NCBI RefSeq assembly: GCF_000802155.2
Contig: NZ_JQGJ02000021.1
Location: forward strand, 31,495-95,494
Source of the DNA: Pseudomonas frederiksbergensis
Lineage (GTDB): Bacteria > Pseudomonadota > Gammaproteobacteria > Pseudomonadales > Pseudomonadaceae
Length of the DNA stretch: 64,000 nt
Direction: 5' to 3'
The notes beneath the pieces were generated by a model. The model saw only the letters and a list, made by a program, of their open reading frames with translations. It did not search any database and had not been told where the DNA came from. Position numbers and translations under genes: made by a program. Positions 8,405 to 16,969 of this stretch are shown here, in pieces. Numbering within the stretch: position 1 is the first letter of the stretch; every line of letters begins with the position of its first letter.

Positions 8405-8956
8405 TCACTGCTCAATTCCGGTGGCAGTGACCAGCACGGGGTAATGGCGCAACCCCAGACGTTCTGCGAGATCGTCGCCCGATACCGGCGACAGTGTCAG
8501 GCCCGGGACCAGCCTGCGCAAGGTGGCAAGGGCGTTGGCAGATGCCACGTTGACGACCAAGCCGACCGCCTTCAATTTGCCCAGGATTGCTGCGCGCTCG
8601 CGTAACCATTGGCGCGAGTGGTCGTCATCGCCGACCAGAAACATTGGCCGCAGCCCGGAGGCCTGGATGACCCTGCGCGGCTCCTCCCCCGGCGACAGCC
8701 GCCCGGAACGAACCGGCAGCATGTCTGTTTCGCTGAAACGTTGCTGTGACGGATGAGGTGCGGAGAGGGAAGGAGCTAACGGCTGGTCCTGGCCTGGTCG
8801 TAGATTCAGTGATTGGTAGTAGGGCCATGCCGAAACACCGCCACGGTCTTCGACCACGATCAACGAGGCGGCGTCTGCGAGCGCTCCCCCGGTGGCCAGG
8901 CATAGCAGGCCGAACAGCGATGGGGCGGCGATTCGCAGAGGAGGATGGAGCTTCAT
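8405..8956 (-). CDS. ICE protein, TIGR03765/PFL_4695 family
   Basis: 183 aa, with a signal peptide (LFGLLCLATGGALADA) and a compact alpha/beta mature domain (…SLIVVEDRGGVSAWPYY…RPMFLVGDDDHSRQWL…VGLVVNVAS). This matches the TIGR03765 family, conserved immediately upstream of traD in PFGI-1-like elements. It is a predicted periplasmic protein without catalytic residues that can be named. Its start overlaps the transglycosylase stop by 4 nt. Confidence 0.87.
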   Translation of the reverse strand: MKLHPPLRIAAPSLFGLLCLATGGALADAASLIVVEDRGGVSAWPYYQSLNLRPGQDQPLAPSLSAPHPSQQRFSETDMLPVRSGRLSPGEEPRRVIQASGLRPMFLVGDDDHSRQWLRERAAILGKLKAVGLVVNVASANALATLRRLVPGLTLSPVSGDDLAERLGLRHYPVLVTATGIEQ

Positions 8957-9534
8957 AGTGTTTTTCTCCTGAGGGCGTTTTCAGCGAGGGCGCCGCCGAG
9001 CACGCGCTGCAGCTGCTTGTGCACTCTCATGCGGTAGCGGGCAGCCGGTGCCCCACCTGCTGGGCGGTGGTAGCGTCCAATGGCGAGCAGCCAGTCCTCG
9101 CCGTCGGTGTGCTGTTCGCGCAGAATTTCCGCTGCGATAGCGAGGTTGCGATATGGGTCGAATAGATCGCAGGGCTGCGGGTAGCGGTGCTTCTGATAAC
9201 CCAGATTGATCTGGCCGAGGCCGGCGTCGACCCGTGTGGGAGGAGCCTCCCGCAGCGCCTTTTGCAGACCCGTACAGGCTTTGGCGCGGGAACTGAAACG
9301 GCGCGATACGCCTGCCACGTTCAGAGTCCAGGGCCATGGCACCAGCCGGCCATCGCGTTGCAGGCCGCTCTCCTGCAACGCCACCGCATACAGTACCGCA
9401 GAGGGAATGCCAGCCCGGTGAGCGGCGATCTGGTACGCCGGAGGCGGTACGTCCTGCGCGCCGGCGGGGACGACGATGGCCATCCACCCCAGTACCACGA
9501 GCCGATGACGCCAGCGGGTCACTGCCGTTGCCAT
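8953..9534 (-). CDS. Lytic transglycosylase, SLT-like (conjugation-associated)
   Basis: 193 aa from ATG 9534 (MATAVTRWRHRLVVLG), overlapping the previous gene by 16 nt. A signal or anchor segment (LVVLGWMAIVVPAGAQ) is followed by a small SLT fold: IAAHRAGIPSAVLYAVALQESGL, where the E of ESG is the expected catalytic acid, then the GLGQINLGYQ motif. It should cut peptidoglycan strands in the periplasm to make room for the transfer apparatus, like VirB1. The basic C-terminus (HKQLQRVLGGALAENALRRKTL) is unassigned. Confidence 0.88.
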   Translation of the reverse strand: MATAVTRWRHRLVVLGWMAIVVPAGAQDVPPPAYQIAAHRAGIPSAVLYAVALQESGLQRDGRLVPWPWTLNVAGVSRRFSSRAKACTGLQKALREAPPTRVDAGLGQINLGYQKHRYPQPCDLFDPYRNLAIAAEILREQHTDGEDWLLAIGRYHRPAGGAPAARYRMRVHKQLQRVLGGALAENALRRKTL

Positions 9535-10256
9535 TGGCCACTGACCTGTCGCACAACGGCAGGCAGGTCCCCCGGCAGGCCCAAAGACAGCCACCGACCG
9601 GCATCGTGGTTGAGCGTGATTGAACCGTTGCGTACGCGATCTGGATTGATACTGGCGCGTTTTGCCCAGTCGCGAATGAGCGCGTCGTTGGCGCGGCTGC
9701 CAACCATGTAGAGGTCGAAGCCGACATCGGATACCTGCAACTGCTGAACCGCCAGGCCACAGGGCGCGCAGCCGTCCTTGATGAACACGGCGATGCGGTC
9801 GGTGCTGTTGGCGGTGGTGGAGGAACTGCTTGGAGTATGGCCGGGCAGGGTGACACGTTGCATGCCCGGGTGTAGACGTTGCCAGGCGGTGTCGTAGGCC
9901 CGCTGGTATGCCAGCGTCTTTTCGACGCGGCGGGCTTCAACCTGAACCTGCAACTCGGCATAGCGGTCGCGTTCTTCCTCGGCGCGCGCTTCGATGCCGA
10001 GTGCGGTCAATGGGTCGAGGTTGGGCGAAAAAAGGCCCAGCGGTCCCTGCATCAATTGGCGATAACGAGCCCATTCCTCCGTGCGCAACCCCCAGTCACG
10101 AGCCTGTTGTTCATCGCTGATGCGTGAGGTCGCTGTTTGTTCCTCGCTGGGCGCGACGGTGGAGGCGATCGTGCGAGCGTTCTGTGCGATTGCCGGAGAG
10201 AGAAAGGAGACGGCCAGGCTCAGCGTTAACGCGCGGAAGACGAGAGTTTTGTTCAT
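9519..10256 (-). CDS. ICE protein, TIGR03759/PFL_4693 family, thioredoxin-like
   Basis: 245 aa. It has a signal peptide (ALTLSLAVSFLSPAIAQ), a middle helical region rich in E, R and Q, and a C-terminal domain with FIKDGCAPCGLAVQQL, a CxxC in a thioredoxin-like context. The family is conserved in PFGI-1-type ICEs. The CxxC suggests disulphide handling or metal binding in the periplasm during assembly of the transfer complex; this is an inference. It begins at ATG 10256, 9 nt after the previous stop. Confidence 0.87.
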   Translation of the reverse strand: MNKTLVFRALTLSLAVSFLSPAIAQNARTIASTVAPSEEQTATSRISDEQQARDWGLRTEEWARYRQLMQGPLGLFSPNLDPLTALGIEARAEEERDRYAELQVQVEARRVEKTLAYQRAYDTAWQRLHPGMQRVTLPGHTPSSSSTTANSTDRIAVFIKDGCAPCGLAVQQLQVSDVGFDLYMVGSRANDALIRDWAKRASINPDRVRNGSITLNHDAGRWLSLGLPGDLPAVVRQVSGQWQRQ

Positions 10257-10265
10257 CCGGAGCCC

Positions 10266-10922
10266 CTATGGCAGCGTCAATCGATGCGTCTGACCGTCGT
10301 TCTCGCGCTGGAACACGGCGGTCTGGCCATCGATGGCTTGCAGGCGCCAGCCGCTGTCGGTCTCACCGGGACGCAGGACGCGCATCTCGGAAAAGGCGGC
10401 AGTGCCGGTTGGCAGTATCGACAGAAATCGTTCGCCGCCGCGAAGCTCAATCCCCATAACCGTGAACGGTAGGTTTGCTGTTTGGGTCGGCTTTGTCGGG
10501 TATGTCACACGGGTGTGCACCGGTACTGGAGTCGTCTGGTTGGGTTTATCCAGACGGGTGGTCAACTGGTCGATGCGTGTTTCCAAGGAAGACAGGCTGG
10601 CTGCTGTCAGACGTTGCTCGAGTCCGATTTCGATGGCGGTCATTCGTTGCTCAAGTGTTTTGCTATCAGTCTCATAACGGGCCTGGGTCAAGGCAACAGG
10701 TAGTTTTAGCAGGGCGTCGAGGCGCTGGCTCAGATCAGTCAGCCGAGCCTCCAGGGCAACAACCTGGCTACCCTGAGCGCTGGCACTGGTCTGGGTGGCC
10801 AGACTCGACAGCGAGACGTGGTTGATGATCGTCGCTGCGCTAATCAGGATCAGCCATGCGATGCCAGCCGCACGCAACAGCATGCTGCGGGAGTCGCCTG
10901 GGGTGGATTGAAATCCCCTCAT
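10266..10922 (-). CDS. ICE membrane-anchored coiled-coil protein of the conjugation operon
   Basis: 218 aa, not recognised by name. It has an N-terminal membrane anchor (MLLRAAGIAWLILISAATII), a coiled-coil region at about residues 45-125 (VVALEARLTDLSQRLDALL…LETRIDQLTTRLD), a proline and threonine linker, and a C-terminal beta domain (FTVMGIELRGGERFLSILP…GWRLQAIDGQTAVFQR) resembling PilP-like or SPOR-like pilus-assembly domains. Its position between PilL and the PFL_4693 gene, with a 4-nt ATGA overlap, places it in the pilus-assembly part of the operon. The function is inferred from position only. Confidence 0.75.
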   Translation of the reverse strand: MRGFQSTPGDSRSMLLRAAGIAWLILISAATIINHVSLSSLATQTSASAQGSQVVALEARLTDLSQRLDALLKLPVALTQARYETDSKTLEQRMTAIEIGLEQRLTAASLSSLETRIDQLTTRLDKPNQTTPVPVHTRVTYPTKPTQTANLPFTVMGIELRGGERFLSILPTGTAAFSEMRVLRPGETDSGWRLQAIDGQTAVFQRENDGQTHRLTLP

Positions 10923-11506
10923 GGCCTGGCCTCCGTTTTCAGTGGAGGCCGCGCTATGTCGACAGGGGAGACCGGTCCGGATTGGGGAAGGGCGCCACCG
11001 GTGGTGGGATGTGCTGCGCGTGTGAAGCAGATCCGGCGTGCGCCGTCGTCGACCTCCAGATCCCAGGCAGGACCGGCCAGCGTGAGCAGGGCATCACGCA
11101 ACAACAGCGGGCCCAGTCGGTAATGCGAAGCCGGTAGCGGGAGCGCATTCAGCGCTGCGATATCACTGCTGGAACACAACTGGTAGCCAGAACGGAGCAG
11201 GACATGACGCAGGGCGTCCCCCACGGTGGCTGTGCGTGTCTCGGGAACGGCCACATCGACGACCTGAAGCAGCAGGTCCTGTTGCGCTGATGCCGGGGCC
11301 AACTCGACCAGGGTGTACCGGCCATAACGCACCACCGGGGTGAACTCCGGCACCCCGCGCGCGGACGCGCTGGGACCGTTCTTTGCGGGTTCTGCCGGAG
11401 TGGGCGGGGTAGGCGCGGATGCCGTCGTGCAGCCGTTGGTTAGAGCAGCTGTTATCAGCAGGCAGAGTAAGACCCTGCTGGGGTGATTTTGGCTGAATGC
11501 TGGCAT
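10919..11506 (-). CDS. pilL: PilL-like conjugative pilus lipoprotein (TIGR03748 type)
   Basis: 195 aa from ATG 11506 (MPAFSQNHPSRVLLCLL). The lipoprotein signal has lipobox LTNGC, so it should be anchored to the outer membrane after the cysteine. The mature part contains FTPVVRYGRYTLVEL and TVGDALRHVLLRSGYQLC, the N-terminal PilL domain found in ICE and thin-pilus loci. It is the first gene of this conjugation block; about 225 nt of non-coding sequence lie upstream (11507-11732), presumably with the operon promoter. Confidence 0.83.
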   Translation of the reverse strand: MPAFSQNHPSRVLLCLLITAALTNGCTTASAPTPPTPAEPAKNGPSASARGVPEFTPVVRYGRYTLVELAPASAQQDLLLQVVDVAVPETRTATVGDALRHVLLRSGYQLCSSSDIAALNALPLPASHYRLGPLLLRDALLTLAGPAWDLEVDDGARRICFTRAAHPTTGGALPQSGPVSPVDIARPPLKTEARP

Positions 11507-11732
11507 CGGTCGATTCTCTGGAGCGTGGAACCGACACCATCGCCTCACAAGGCCGGTGTATCAGTAAACAATAGGATTCGCCGAGTCACCAGATTGATCA
11601 TGCCTTTGGCCTCGCTCGGAAACTCTGCCTTAGGCGAAGGGGGACAGGGGCCGAGTTAGGCCCCCGGGCAGTGAAAAAAGTGACTGACCGGTACTGGCGA
11701 CCGGAAGTCGGTAGATAATGGCAAGAGCGGCC

Positions 11733-12041
11733 TCAGCGTTCCGACGGTAGCCGGATCATGGTGGCACTGCGGTCGGCCTCGGACATGATGCTAAGGCTGA
11801 TTTCGCGGGTGACCACGTAGAATGAATTGAGCTGCCCGTCGATCTTCAGCGCGGCGTTGTTGGCGTACCATGTCTCGTCGGAAACCTGGCCCCAGTCACC
11901 ACGCGCATGACGTTGAAAGAACGGCATTGGATCAAGGCGACCTTCACGCATCAGGCGATCGACGCCCTTGCTGAAGATCAACGCGCCAACCGGAAACAAC
12001 AGCTTGGAGTGGCGGCGGTGGTATCTGGATGAATGTGCCAT
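11733..12041 (-). CDS. Conserved small ICE protein of unknown function
   Basis: 102 aa from ATG 12041 (MAHSSRYHRRHSKLL), preceded by AAGGAGACTTCC. The product is basic at its N-terminus and soluble, with no signal peptide or membrane helix. I do not recognise a named domain. Stretches such as FFQRHARGDWGQVSDETWYANNAAL and SFYVVTREISLSIMSEADRSATMIRLPSE recall small plasmid and ICE proteins of the accessory region, but no function follows. It is separated from its neighbours by gaps and has its own ribosome binding site. Confidence 0.7.
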   Translation of the reverse strand: MAHSSRYHRRHSKLLFPVGALIFSKGVDRLMREGRLDPMPFFQRHARGDWGQVSDETWYANNAALKIDGQLNSFYVVTREISLSIMSEADRSATMIRLPSER

Positions 12042-12117
12042 GGAAGTCTCCTTGTTGAGGACCACAGCACCCTTGGGGGGAAGGGCCCCAACGGGTGATA
12101 AACTGAAATCTCGGCCT

Positions 12118-12270
12118 TCAGGGGGCAACTGTCTCGACGAGTAATTGAATGATCGTGAGACTGCGTTGCTCGTCAGTGTTAACCACCAACGCTAAATCAC
12201 CACTGGTGGCACGGTGCTCATTGGGCGGAGAAGGGCTGCGCGGAGCGCAGATGTGGTATCGAAGGTTCAT
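12118..12270 (-). CDS. Small ICE protein, 50 aa, unknown function
   Basis: ATG 12270 is preceded by a near-perfect AAAGGAGCTTTACC ribosome binding site, which is the main support. The product MNLRYHICAPRSPSPPNEHR… ends QLLVETVAP. It has a hydrophobic, beta-like second half (GDLALVVNTDEQRSLTIIQLLVE) and no signal peptide. The next gene starts 76 nt downstream. It resembles the many short single-gene units of this ICE segment. No name can be given. Confidence 0.55.
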   Translation of the reverse strand: MNLRYHICAPRSPSPPNEHRATSGDLALVVNTDEQRSLTIIQLLVETVAP

Positions 12271-12435
12271 GGTAAAGCTCCTTTGGGATAAAGAAGTCGG
12301 TCCGTGGATGCGCAGTAGCGGATGCACGAGGCATGGTGATGTCCTTACGAAGAAGCTAGGACGGCACCAGCCCGCGAGGCCAGTACAGTCCTTTGGGGAT
12401 TGAAGAGCGCTCTGGCAGGAGCGATGTGTGAGAAT

Positions 12436-12468
12436 CGCTGACTCTGCTCGGAGTGGGCAAAGTCAGCG
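12436..12468 (-). terminator. Hairpin just downstream of the DUF932 gene
   Basis: CGCTGACT (12436-12443) and AGTCAGCG (12461-12468) are perfect 8-bp inverted arms with a 17-nt loop, 6-38 nt past the stop of the minus-strand DUF932 gene. There is no T-run, so it may be a weak terminator or an mRNA-stabilising hairpin. Confidence 0.35.
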
Positions 12469-12473
12469 AGCGG

Positions 12474-13301
12474 TCAAGCTTTGAGCTGTCGCAAACCTTC
12501 GGCCAGCAACCACAATGCCCGATTGAGGCGTACGTTTTGATCGATGCCTTGCACCGGGCGTGTGCGTTGATGACGACCGTTGGCAGTCCGGCCGGACAGA
12601 CCTCCTTTGACCAGATTTTCCTGTACTCGGTTAAACACCGACCACAGATCCGTGCGTTGGTCATCGAACCGGCGTGTCGCCAACACCTGGCTTTCAGTGA
12701 TCGGCAGCACCTTGTCCGGGCTGTCGTACTTGAGCATCAGTGCCGAGCGCGCAAAGACCTCTGCTTCGCCATCGTCGAGCGTGATAGCTCGCATGGCTTC
12801 GTGGGAGTCCTGTACTTGGTCGAAGCCACGCAGGACTTCATAGGCGCCCTCGATGACATGTTCCGTCACGTTGCCCTTGTGAGGCACGCGGACGTCACCG
12901 ACGATGTTGCCGCACACCAGACCGTTTTGGCAGACAAAGCGGAACATGCCCGCCAGCATCTGATAGCTGCTCGTACCGTCGTGACTATTGAGCAAGATAA
13001 TTTCATTGGCCTCTTTGCCATTGATCTGGCTCGCATGACGAAGCCGGAGCATGTGCTTGGTGAATTCACGACGGTCTTCGTGACGCACGCGGGTCTGGCA
13101 CACCATGAAGGGCTCGAACCCTTCATCGCGTAGTTTCGCCAGTACAGCGCAGGTCGGTATGTAGCTGTACCGTTCGGAACGGCTTTCATGCGGGTTTTCC
13201 GCGAAGATGGAAGGGGCGATTGCGCGGATCTGGTCATCGGACAGCGGATGATCAGCACGTAGCACGGGGGAACGTGAAGCAAAACGAGAGGCAAGTTGCA
13301 T
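12474..13301 (-). CDS. DUF932 family ICE/phage-plasmid-like protein
   Basis: 275 aa from ATG 13301 with AAGGAG upstream. The sequence carries the DUF932 (YfjQ / phage-plasmid-like) pattern: SIFAENPHESRSERYSYIPT, a long alpha/beta region with MLRLRH…EIILLNSHDGTSSYQMLAGMFRFVCQNGLV, and a helical C-terminus ending with a tract annotated in relatives as a recombination or defence-associated accessory protein. The biochemical function is unknown. Proteins of this family are common on ICEs and plasmids and often neighbour anti-restriction or replication genes. The gene is intact, unlike several to its right. Confidence 0.87.
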   Translation of the reverse strand: MQLASRFASRSPVLRADHPLSDDQIRAIAPSIFAENPHESRSERYSYIPTCAVLAKLRDEGFEPFMVCQTRVRHEDRREFTKHMLRLRHASQINGKEANEIILLNSHDGTSSYQMLAGMFRFVCQNGLVCGNIVGDVRVPHKGNVTEHVIEGAYEVLRGFDQVQDSHEAMRAITLDDGEAEVFARSALMLKYDSPDKVLPITESQVLATRRFDDQRTDLWSVFNRVQENLVKGGLSGRTANGRHQRTRPVQGIDQNVRLNRALWLLAEGLRQLKA

Positions 13302-13371
13302 GACAAACTCCTTGAAAATTGAGCAGCCGACAACGACTGGCTAGGAGCCAGGCGAGCACGGGTGCATAGGA

Positions 13372-13398
13372 CAAAAAGCCCCGCGATGCAGGGGTTGG
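13372..13398 (-). terminator. Rho-independent terminator candidate downstream of the STY4534 gene
   Basis: On the minus strand CCCC-TGCATCGC-GGGG is followed by CTTTTTG. It lies about 170 nt past the STY4534 stop and upstream of the DUF932 gene. The stem is short, so confidence is moderate. The gap 13302-13564 holds nothing else convincing. Confidence 0.45.
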
Positions 13399-13564
13399 AC
13401 GAAAATTGGCAGGAAGAAGCCCATCTGCATGTCGGTCGTACCGATGCGGATGGATACGCCAATGGCGTAATAACCCAATAGGCAATGAAGGAAGTCCGGG
13501 GCTAATGTTGGCCCGATATCAACCGCACGAGGGTTGAATCGAAGGACCACCCCGGCGTTACGGA

Positions 13565-14116
13565 TCAGAACGACTCGGCCAGTACCGGTGTTTGTGCATC
13601 GGTGGCTTCGTCGACAGGTTCTGCAACAGGCTCGGAGATTTCCGAAGCGGGTGCTTCCTGGCTGACAGGTGTTTCGGAAGCCGCTGGGGCTTGCGATTCG
13701 CTTTCATCGGCCTTGGTCGATTTCGGCTCGGCCTTGTAAACCAAAGCACTGTCGACCTTGATCCAACTGATGAACAGCAGACGGGCCTTGAGGCTCACTC
13801 CCTGTTCGCCTGCACGTTTACCTTTGGTGTAGGTGAACGTATCAGCCCACAGGTCGCTGAGTCGGAACCCGATCATCACTTTCTTCTCCGCCTCGACGGC
13901 CTCGATGCAGCGACGAACCAGGTGTTGTGCTTCCGAGCCCGATACGCGCGTATCAAAACGCACGTACGAGACGTTGTCGCTCGGACCATTGAGCGCTGCG
14001 ATATCGCAGGCCAGGAACGGATCACCTTTCTTTGGCTTCACTTCGCGAACGCGATTGAGATAACCGAGGCCGGTGATGTGAAGATCGAAAAAAGTTTTTT
14101 CGGATGAAGTGGTCAT
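13565..14116 (-). CDS. STY4534 family ICE replication protein (DUF3577)
   Basis: 183 aa from ATG 14116, preceded by CTGGAG. The N-terminal domain (TFFDLHITGLGYLNRVREV, KKGDPFLACDIAALNGPSDN, VRFDTRVSGSEAQHLVRRC) is an OB-like, SSB-resembling fold typical of the STY4534 / DUF3577 family linked to ICE replication. The C-terminal third is a low-complexity acidic tail rich in E, P, A and S, which may act as a protein-interaction tail. Expected partners are the ICE replication protein STY4528, SSB and topoisomerase III encoded further right. The gene appears intact. Confidence 0.88.
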   Translation of the reverse strand: MTTSSEKTFFDLHITGLGYLNRVREVKPKKGDPFLACDIAALNGPSDNVSYVRFDTRVSGSEAQHLVRRCIEAVEAEKKVMIGFRLSDLWADTFTYTKGKRAGEQGVSLKARLLFISWIKVDSALVYKAEPKSTKADESESQAPAASETPVSQEAPASEISEPVAEPVDEATDAQTPVLAESF

Positions 14117-14310
14117 GGTGAATCTCCAGACTGGCAGGACAAGAGTGCGGAGACACACCGACCCGGACGGGAGGTGTGTAACCCCCGCGTGGGTTGATGG
14201 ATCCTGGGATCAGGTACAACTAGACTGGCATCACCATCGAAGACTCGATGGGCGTTCGCATCTGGGATGCCGAGTGCGAACTGGATTGATCAACGCGGAC
14301 GGAACCGCGC

Positions 14311-14360
14311 CGTAGTCTTGAAGATCGTGACCACCTGGGCATGTTGCTGACAACGTCAGC
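14311..14360. repeat. Copy A of a three-copy leader element
   Basis: CGTAGTCTTGAAG…CACCTGGG…GCTGACAACGTCAGC. Related copies lie at 16781-16829 and 18245-18293. Each ends in a short inverted repeat (here GCTGAC-AAC-GTCAGC) and lies 110-200 nt before a minus-strand start codon. The rest of 14117-14435 shows no gene. Confidence 0.5.
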
Positions 14361-14435
14361 GGAACATGGCTGTAACGTGGCACCCGTGGGATGTGCCCGC
14401 TACCGGAAATCGGTACTGGCGTGCATCCCCATTGT

Positions 14436-15268
14436 TCAGTCACCACAAAAATAGGCGATGGACGCTTCGTCGGAATCGAGCATGTCGCGCTGGTGGGCGG
14501 CGAATCGGGCCAGGTCGGCATAGGTCGGGCCATCGTCGCGAAAGCGGGCGCCGCTGGGTTTGCTGGCAAGACTCAAAGACTCCATACGTATCCACCAGAC
14601 GGCGGACCCCGGTTTGGCCTTGAACAGTGCCAGCCGCTGTCCCTGCGGCTTGAGAAAGCACAGATCGCAGTTGCTTTCGAGCGCGCGGCCGTTCACGGTC
14701 AGCAATGCCAGATCGAAGGGCTGGGCCTACCAGAAGGCGGTCACCTCGCGCACGCTCACGCCAGCCTCGGCCAACGGCATGCACATCGTCTCTCTGCTGG
14801 ACTCTGTGGAATGACCGCGCGTCCTGATCTTCGCCACGCGGCGCTGCTCGTCAGCCCGGATGCCGATGAACTGATCCCAGTCGGTCCAACCCAAACTGCG
14901 TACGAACTTGTGCATTTCACGGATTTTCAGGGAGGTGGTGCAGCCCCCATCTACCGGGTTGGGCAGGTACTGGCGCTTGCGGATTAGCGCCTCGAAGGGT
15001 TCGCCTTGCCGGCTGTGGCTTGCGAAATCGACCACCGTGACGCATCGCGGTATTCGAGCCAGTGGATCGGCACCTGCCACCGTACGCTGCACTCGCGCAC
15101 GAAACGCAGCGTGGCCTCCACTTCCTTGCCGGTGTTGGCGAAGCAGACTACGGTATCCGCAGGCAGGCCCGCATTGGCTTGCAGCACTCGCCACAGCATG
15201 TAGGCGCTGGTGCGACCGCCGCTGAAACTGATACAGGTGGGTTGGTCAATCTTGAATGGGTCGCGCAT
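14436..15268 (-). pseudogene. Broken PAPS-reductase-family (PP-loop) ICE gene: one 1-nt deletion and one in-frame amber codon
   Basis: The gene begins at ATG 15268 with a PP-loop ATP site (CISFSGGRTSAYML) typical of phosphoadenosine phosphosulfate reductase-like proteins of ICEs. After EYRDA (about 15045) the frame shifts by one base, and the sequence continues as VTVVDFASHSRQGEPFEALI, NPVDGGCTTSLKIREMHKF and so on. At 14727-14729 a TAG interrupts FW-TAG-AQPFDLALL. The same frame then runs on through ESNCDLCFLKPQGQRL to the natural end at 14436. Restoring one base and one codon would give about 277 residues with three conserved cysteines (CTTS and CDLC), possibly for an Fe-S cluster. As it stands only an 80-90-residue fragment could be made. 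Confidence 0.85.
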
Positions 15269-15370
15269 GTGAGCTGTCTCCAGGCTGGTGTGCCGACAGG
15301 CACCGACGGCAGAGGGAACTCCTTGTGAAGGGAACGAGAGACAGGCATGCGGTAACATGGCCGTTGTTCA

Positions 15371-15400
15371 GAAAAAGGCCCCCGGATGGAGGCCTTGTGA
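15371..15400 (-). terminator. Terminator after the DUF3085 gene
   Basis: On the minus strand AAGGCC-(10 nt)-GGCCTT is followed by TTTC, 13-38 nt past the DUF3085 stop. A typical short rho-independent hairpin. Confidence 0.6.
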
Positions 15401-15412
15401 TCAGGTGGTGAG

Positions 15413-15775
15413 CTAGCCTTTACCAGGCTTGGACGCAACGGCTTGCAGCGAAAGCTGTGTCGGCGTGGCCGACAATTCAAGATCGTCTTCACTGTTGAGG
15501 ATGCGGGTGAAGACAGCATCGTGAGGATCAAGAAGCTCCCCGAAGTCATCCCCGCCAAGCTCGGTGCGGGCGAGTTCCCACCAGTCATCGAATGGATCGA
15601 TGTCGGGATCGCAGCCAACGGCGTAGGCCAGCAGTTTTTGCTGCCCTTCGGGTGTACGCTCGCCGAACTCGGCCAGGAAATACACCCCATGATCCTTGGC
15701 GAGGATGAGGCGACCCTTGTGAGCGATAGCCTCGGCCAGCACGGGACGCAAATCTTTACCTTTGAATCGCAACAT
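15413..15775 (-). CDS. DUF3085 family ICE protein
   Basis: 120 aa from ATG 15775 (MLRFKGKDLRPVLAEAIAHKG); an in-frame ATG four codons further upstream (15787) is an alternative. The sequence matches the DUF3085 pattern: RLILAKDHGVYFLAEFGER, KLLAYAVGCDPDIDPFDDWWELARTELGGDDFGELLDP. The protein is small, acidic and soluble. The family is restricted to ICEs and plasmids and its function is unknown. It is intact although it lies between two broken genes. Confidence 0.87.
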   Translation of the reverse strand: MLRFKGKDLRPVLAEAIAHKGRLILAKDHGVYFLAEFGERTPEGQQKLLAYAVGCDPDIDPFDDWWELARTELGGDDFGELLDPHDAVFTRILNSEDDLELSATPTQLSLQAVASKPGKG

Positions 15776-15858
15776 GGTGGTCTCCATTGCTTGAGGAAAA
15801 TGCTTCCCGCCAGGAAGGCAGGAAGCTGGACAGGTAAGGAGTGGTGTTGGGCGACTGA

Positions 15859-16661
15859 TCAATGCCGGATCGGCTTGCGCCCGTCCGACAGGATTTCCAC
15901 CTGGATCTGCCGCCAATGCCCGTCGTCGATCAGGTGTTCCAGCGTTTCGCCGAGCATGTCAAAGTACACCTCGTCCACGCGCTGGATGAGTTCATCAGCG
16001 TGGCGCAACTCCACGGCGTAATGGTCGCCGGCACGGTCATAGAGCACCGTAACGCGGCCCTGGAATTTCTCCGTGGAGACCGTGAAGCTGATCGCGGGTG
16101 GCGTCTCGATGATGTTGTTGGGCAACGGGTCGACCCAGGTGAAATCCCTGGCCTTGGCATCCACCAGGAGGTGGGTGATGCGCCGGAAACCATCGGGAGC
16201 GGGCAGTTGCTCCAGTTGATGAACGAGTTCCTGCAACTCCGGGCAACGCAGTTCAGGGGCCGGCAACTTGGCCGGTGCTGATCCGAGAATGTGTGTCTCC
16301 ACCGTGTATGGAGTGCCGTCTGAGGCCACTTCTGTGCGCTCTTCGGGCGTATCCGCGCGAAGACCGTCGAAGCGGCGACGAACACATAGGGTTGGACTTG
16401 TACCTTGGTGCCTTCGTCGGGTTCCTGGCTCACCTGGTGGCGATCCAGTACGGCGAATTCGGCACGACCGATCTTGACCACAATGACCTGATCGGTCTTG
16501 GCGACAATTTTGCCCTCGAAGGGCTGCGGGTCCATACGGACGCCGAGCGAGGATTCCTGCGGAAGGTCTTCGTAGATGCGGAACTTGAAGCTGCGAACAT
16601 TGCGCGGAACATGGGCCGACACCAACGCTGGTATCTGCGTGCGAATGGATGAGTGATCCAT
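15859..16661 (-). pseudogene. Conserved ICE gene disrupted by a single-base deletion
   Basis: The start ATG 16661 has a strong AAAGGAGTCTCCCC ribosome binding site. The N-terminal half (MDHSSIRTQIPALVSAHVPR … KVQVQPYV) breaks at about 16380. The C-terminal half continues in another frame from RRRFDGLRADTPEERTEV to the stop at 15859 (…QIQVEILSDGRKPIRH). One missing base in the tract TATGTGTTCGTCGCC would join them into about 268 residues. The protein belongs to an ICE hypothetical family; I can name no domain. Both halves keep full coding character, so the break is recent or a sequencing error. Confidence 0.8.
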
Positions 16662-16780
16662 GGGGAGACTCCTTTGAGGAAAACAAGGGACTCCTGCCCG
16701 CAGGGAGGGTATCCCTTGGGGGGGGGTAAATAGATGCTGCGTGCATCAGGGAGCACAGTGACCAGCGCGCAAAGCCGCAC

Positions 16781-16829
16781 CGAAGTCTTGAAGGTCTCGA
16801 CTACCTGGGATGGTGCCGGCTACGCCAGC
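16781..16829. repeat. Copy B of a three-copy leader element
   Basis: CGAAGTCTTGAAG…TACCTGGG…GCCGGCTACGCCAGC, roughly 70% identical to copy A at 14311. It lies about 120 nt upstream of the broken gene starting at 16661. No gene is visible elsewhere in 16662-16920. Confidence 0.5.
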
Positions 16830-16921
16830 AAACCTGTGTGCAGAATGACATCTGCCACACGGCGGTAGGCCCGCGTCAATCGGCAACCGGCGTGCCCCGT
16901 ATTTGTCGTTTTATCCGAGCA

Positions 16922-16948
16922 GAAAAAAGCCCCTCGGTTGAGGGGCTA
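16922..16948 (-). terminator. Rho-independent terminator downstream of the 16970-17672 gene
   Basis: On the minus strand AGCCCCTC-aacc-GAGGGGCT is followed by TTTTTT: an 8-bp perfect stem, 4-nt loop and T6 tail, 22 nt past the stop. A textbook intrinsic terminator. Confidence 0.85.
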
Positions 16949-16969
16949 GAAGGTATGTCGTGGCAAGGG

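Noticed and set aside
11647..11664. GGGGCC-gagtta-GGCCCC hairpin upstream of pilL as a terminator
   Set aside because: 6-bp stem without a T-run on either strand; could be chance in GC-rich DNA.
13341..13550. A 69-codon minus-strand frame with a GTG start between STY4534 and DUF932
   Set aside because: It runs across the terminator candidate at 13372-13398 and has no ribosome binding site. Some relatives may have a small gene here, but the evidence in this sequence is too weak.
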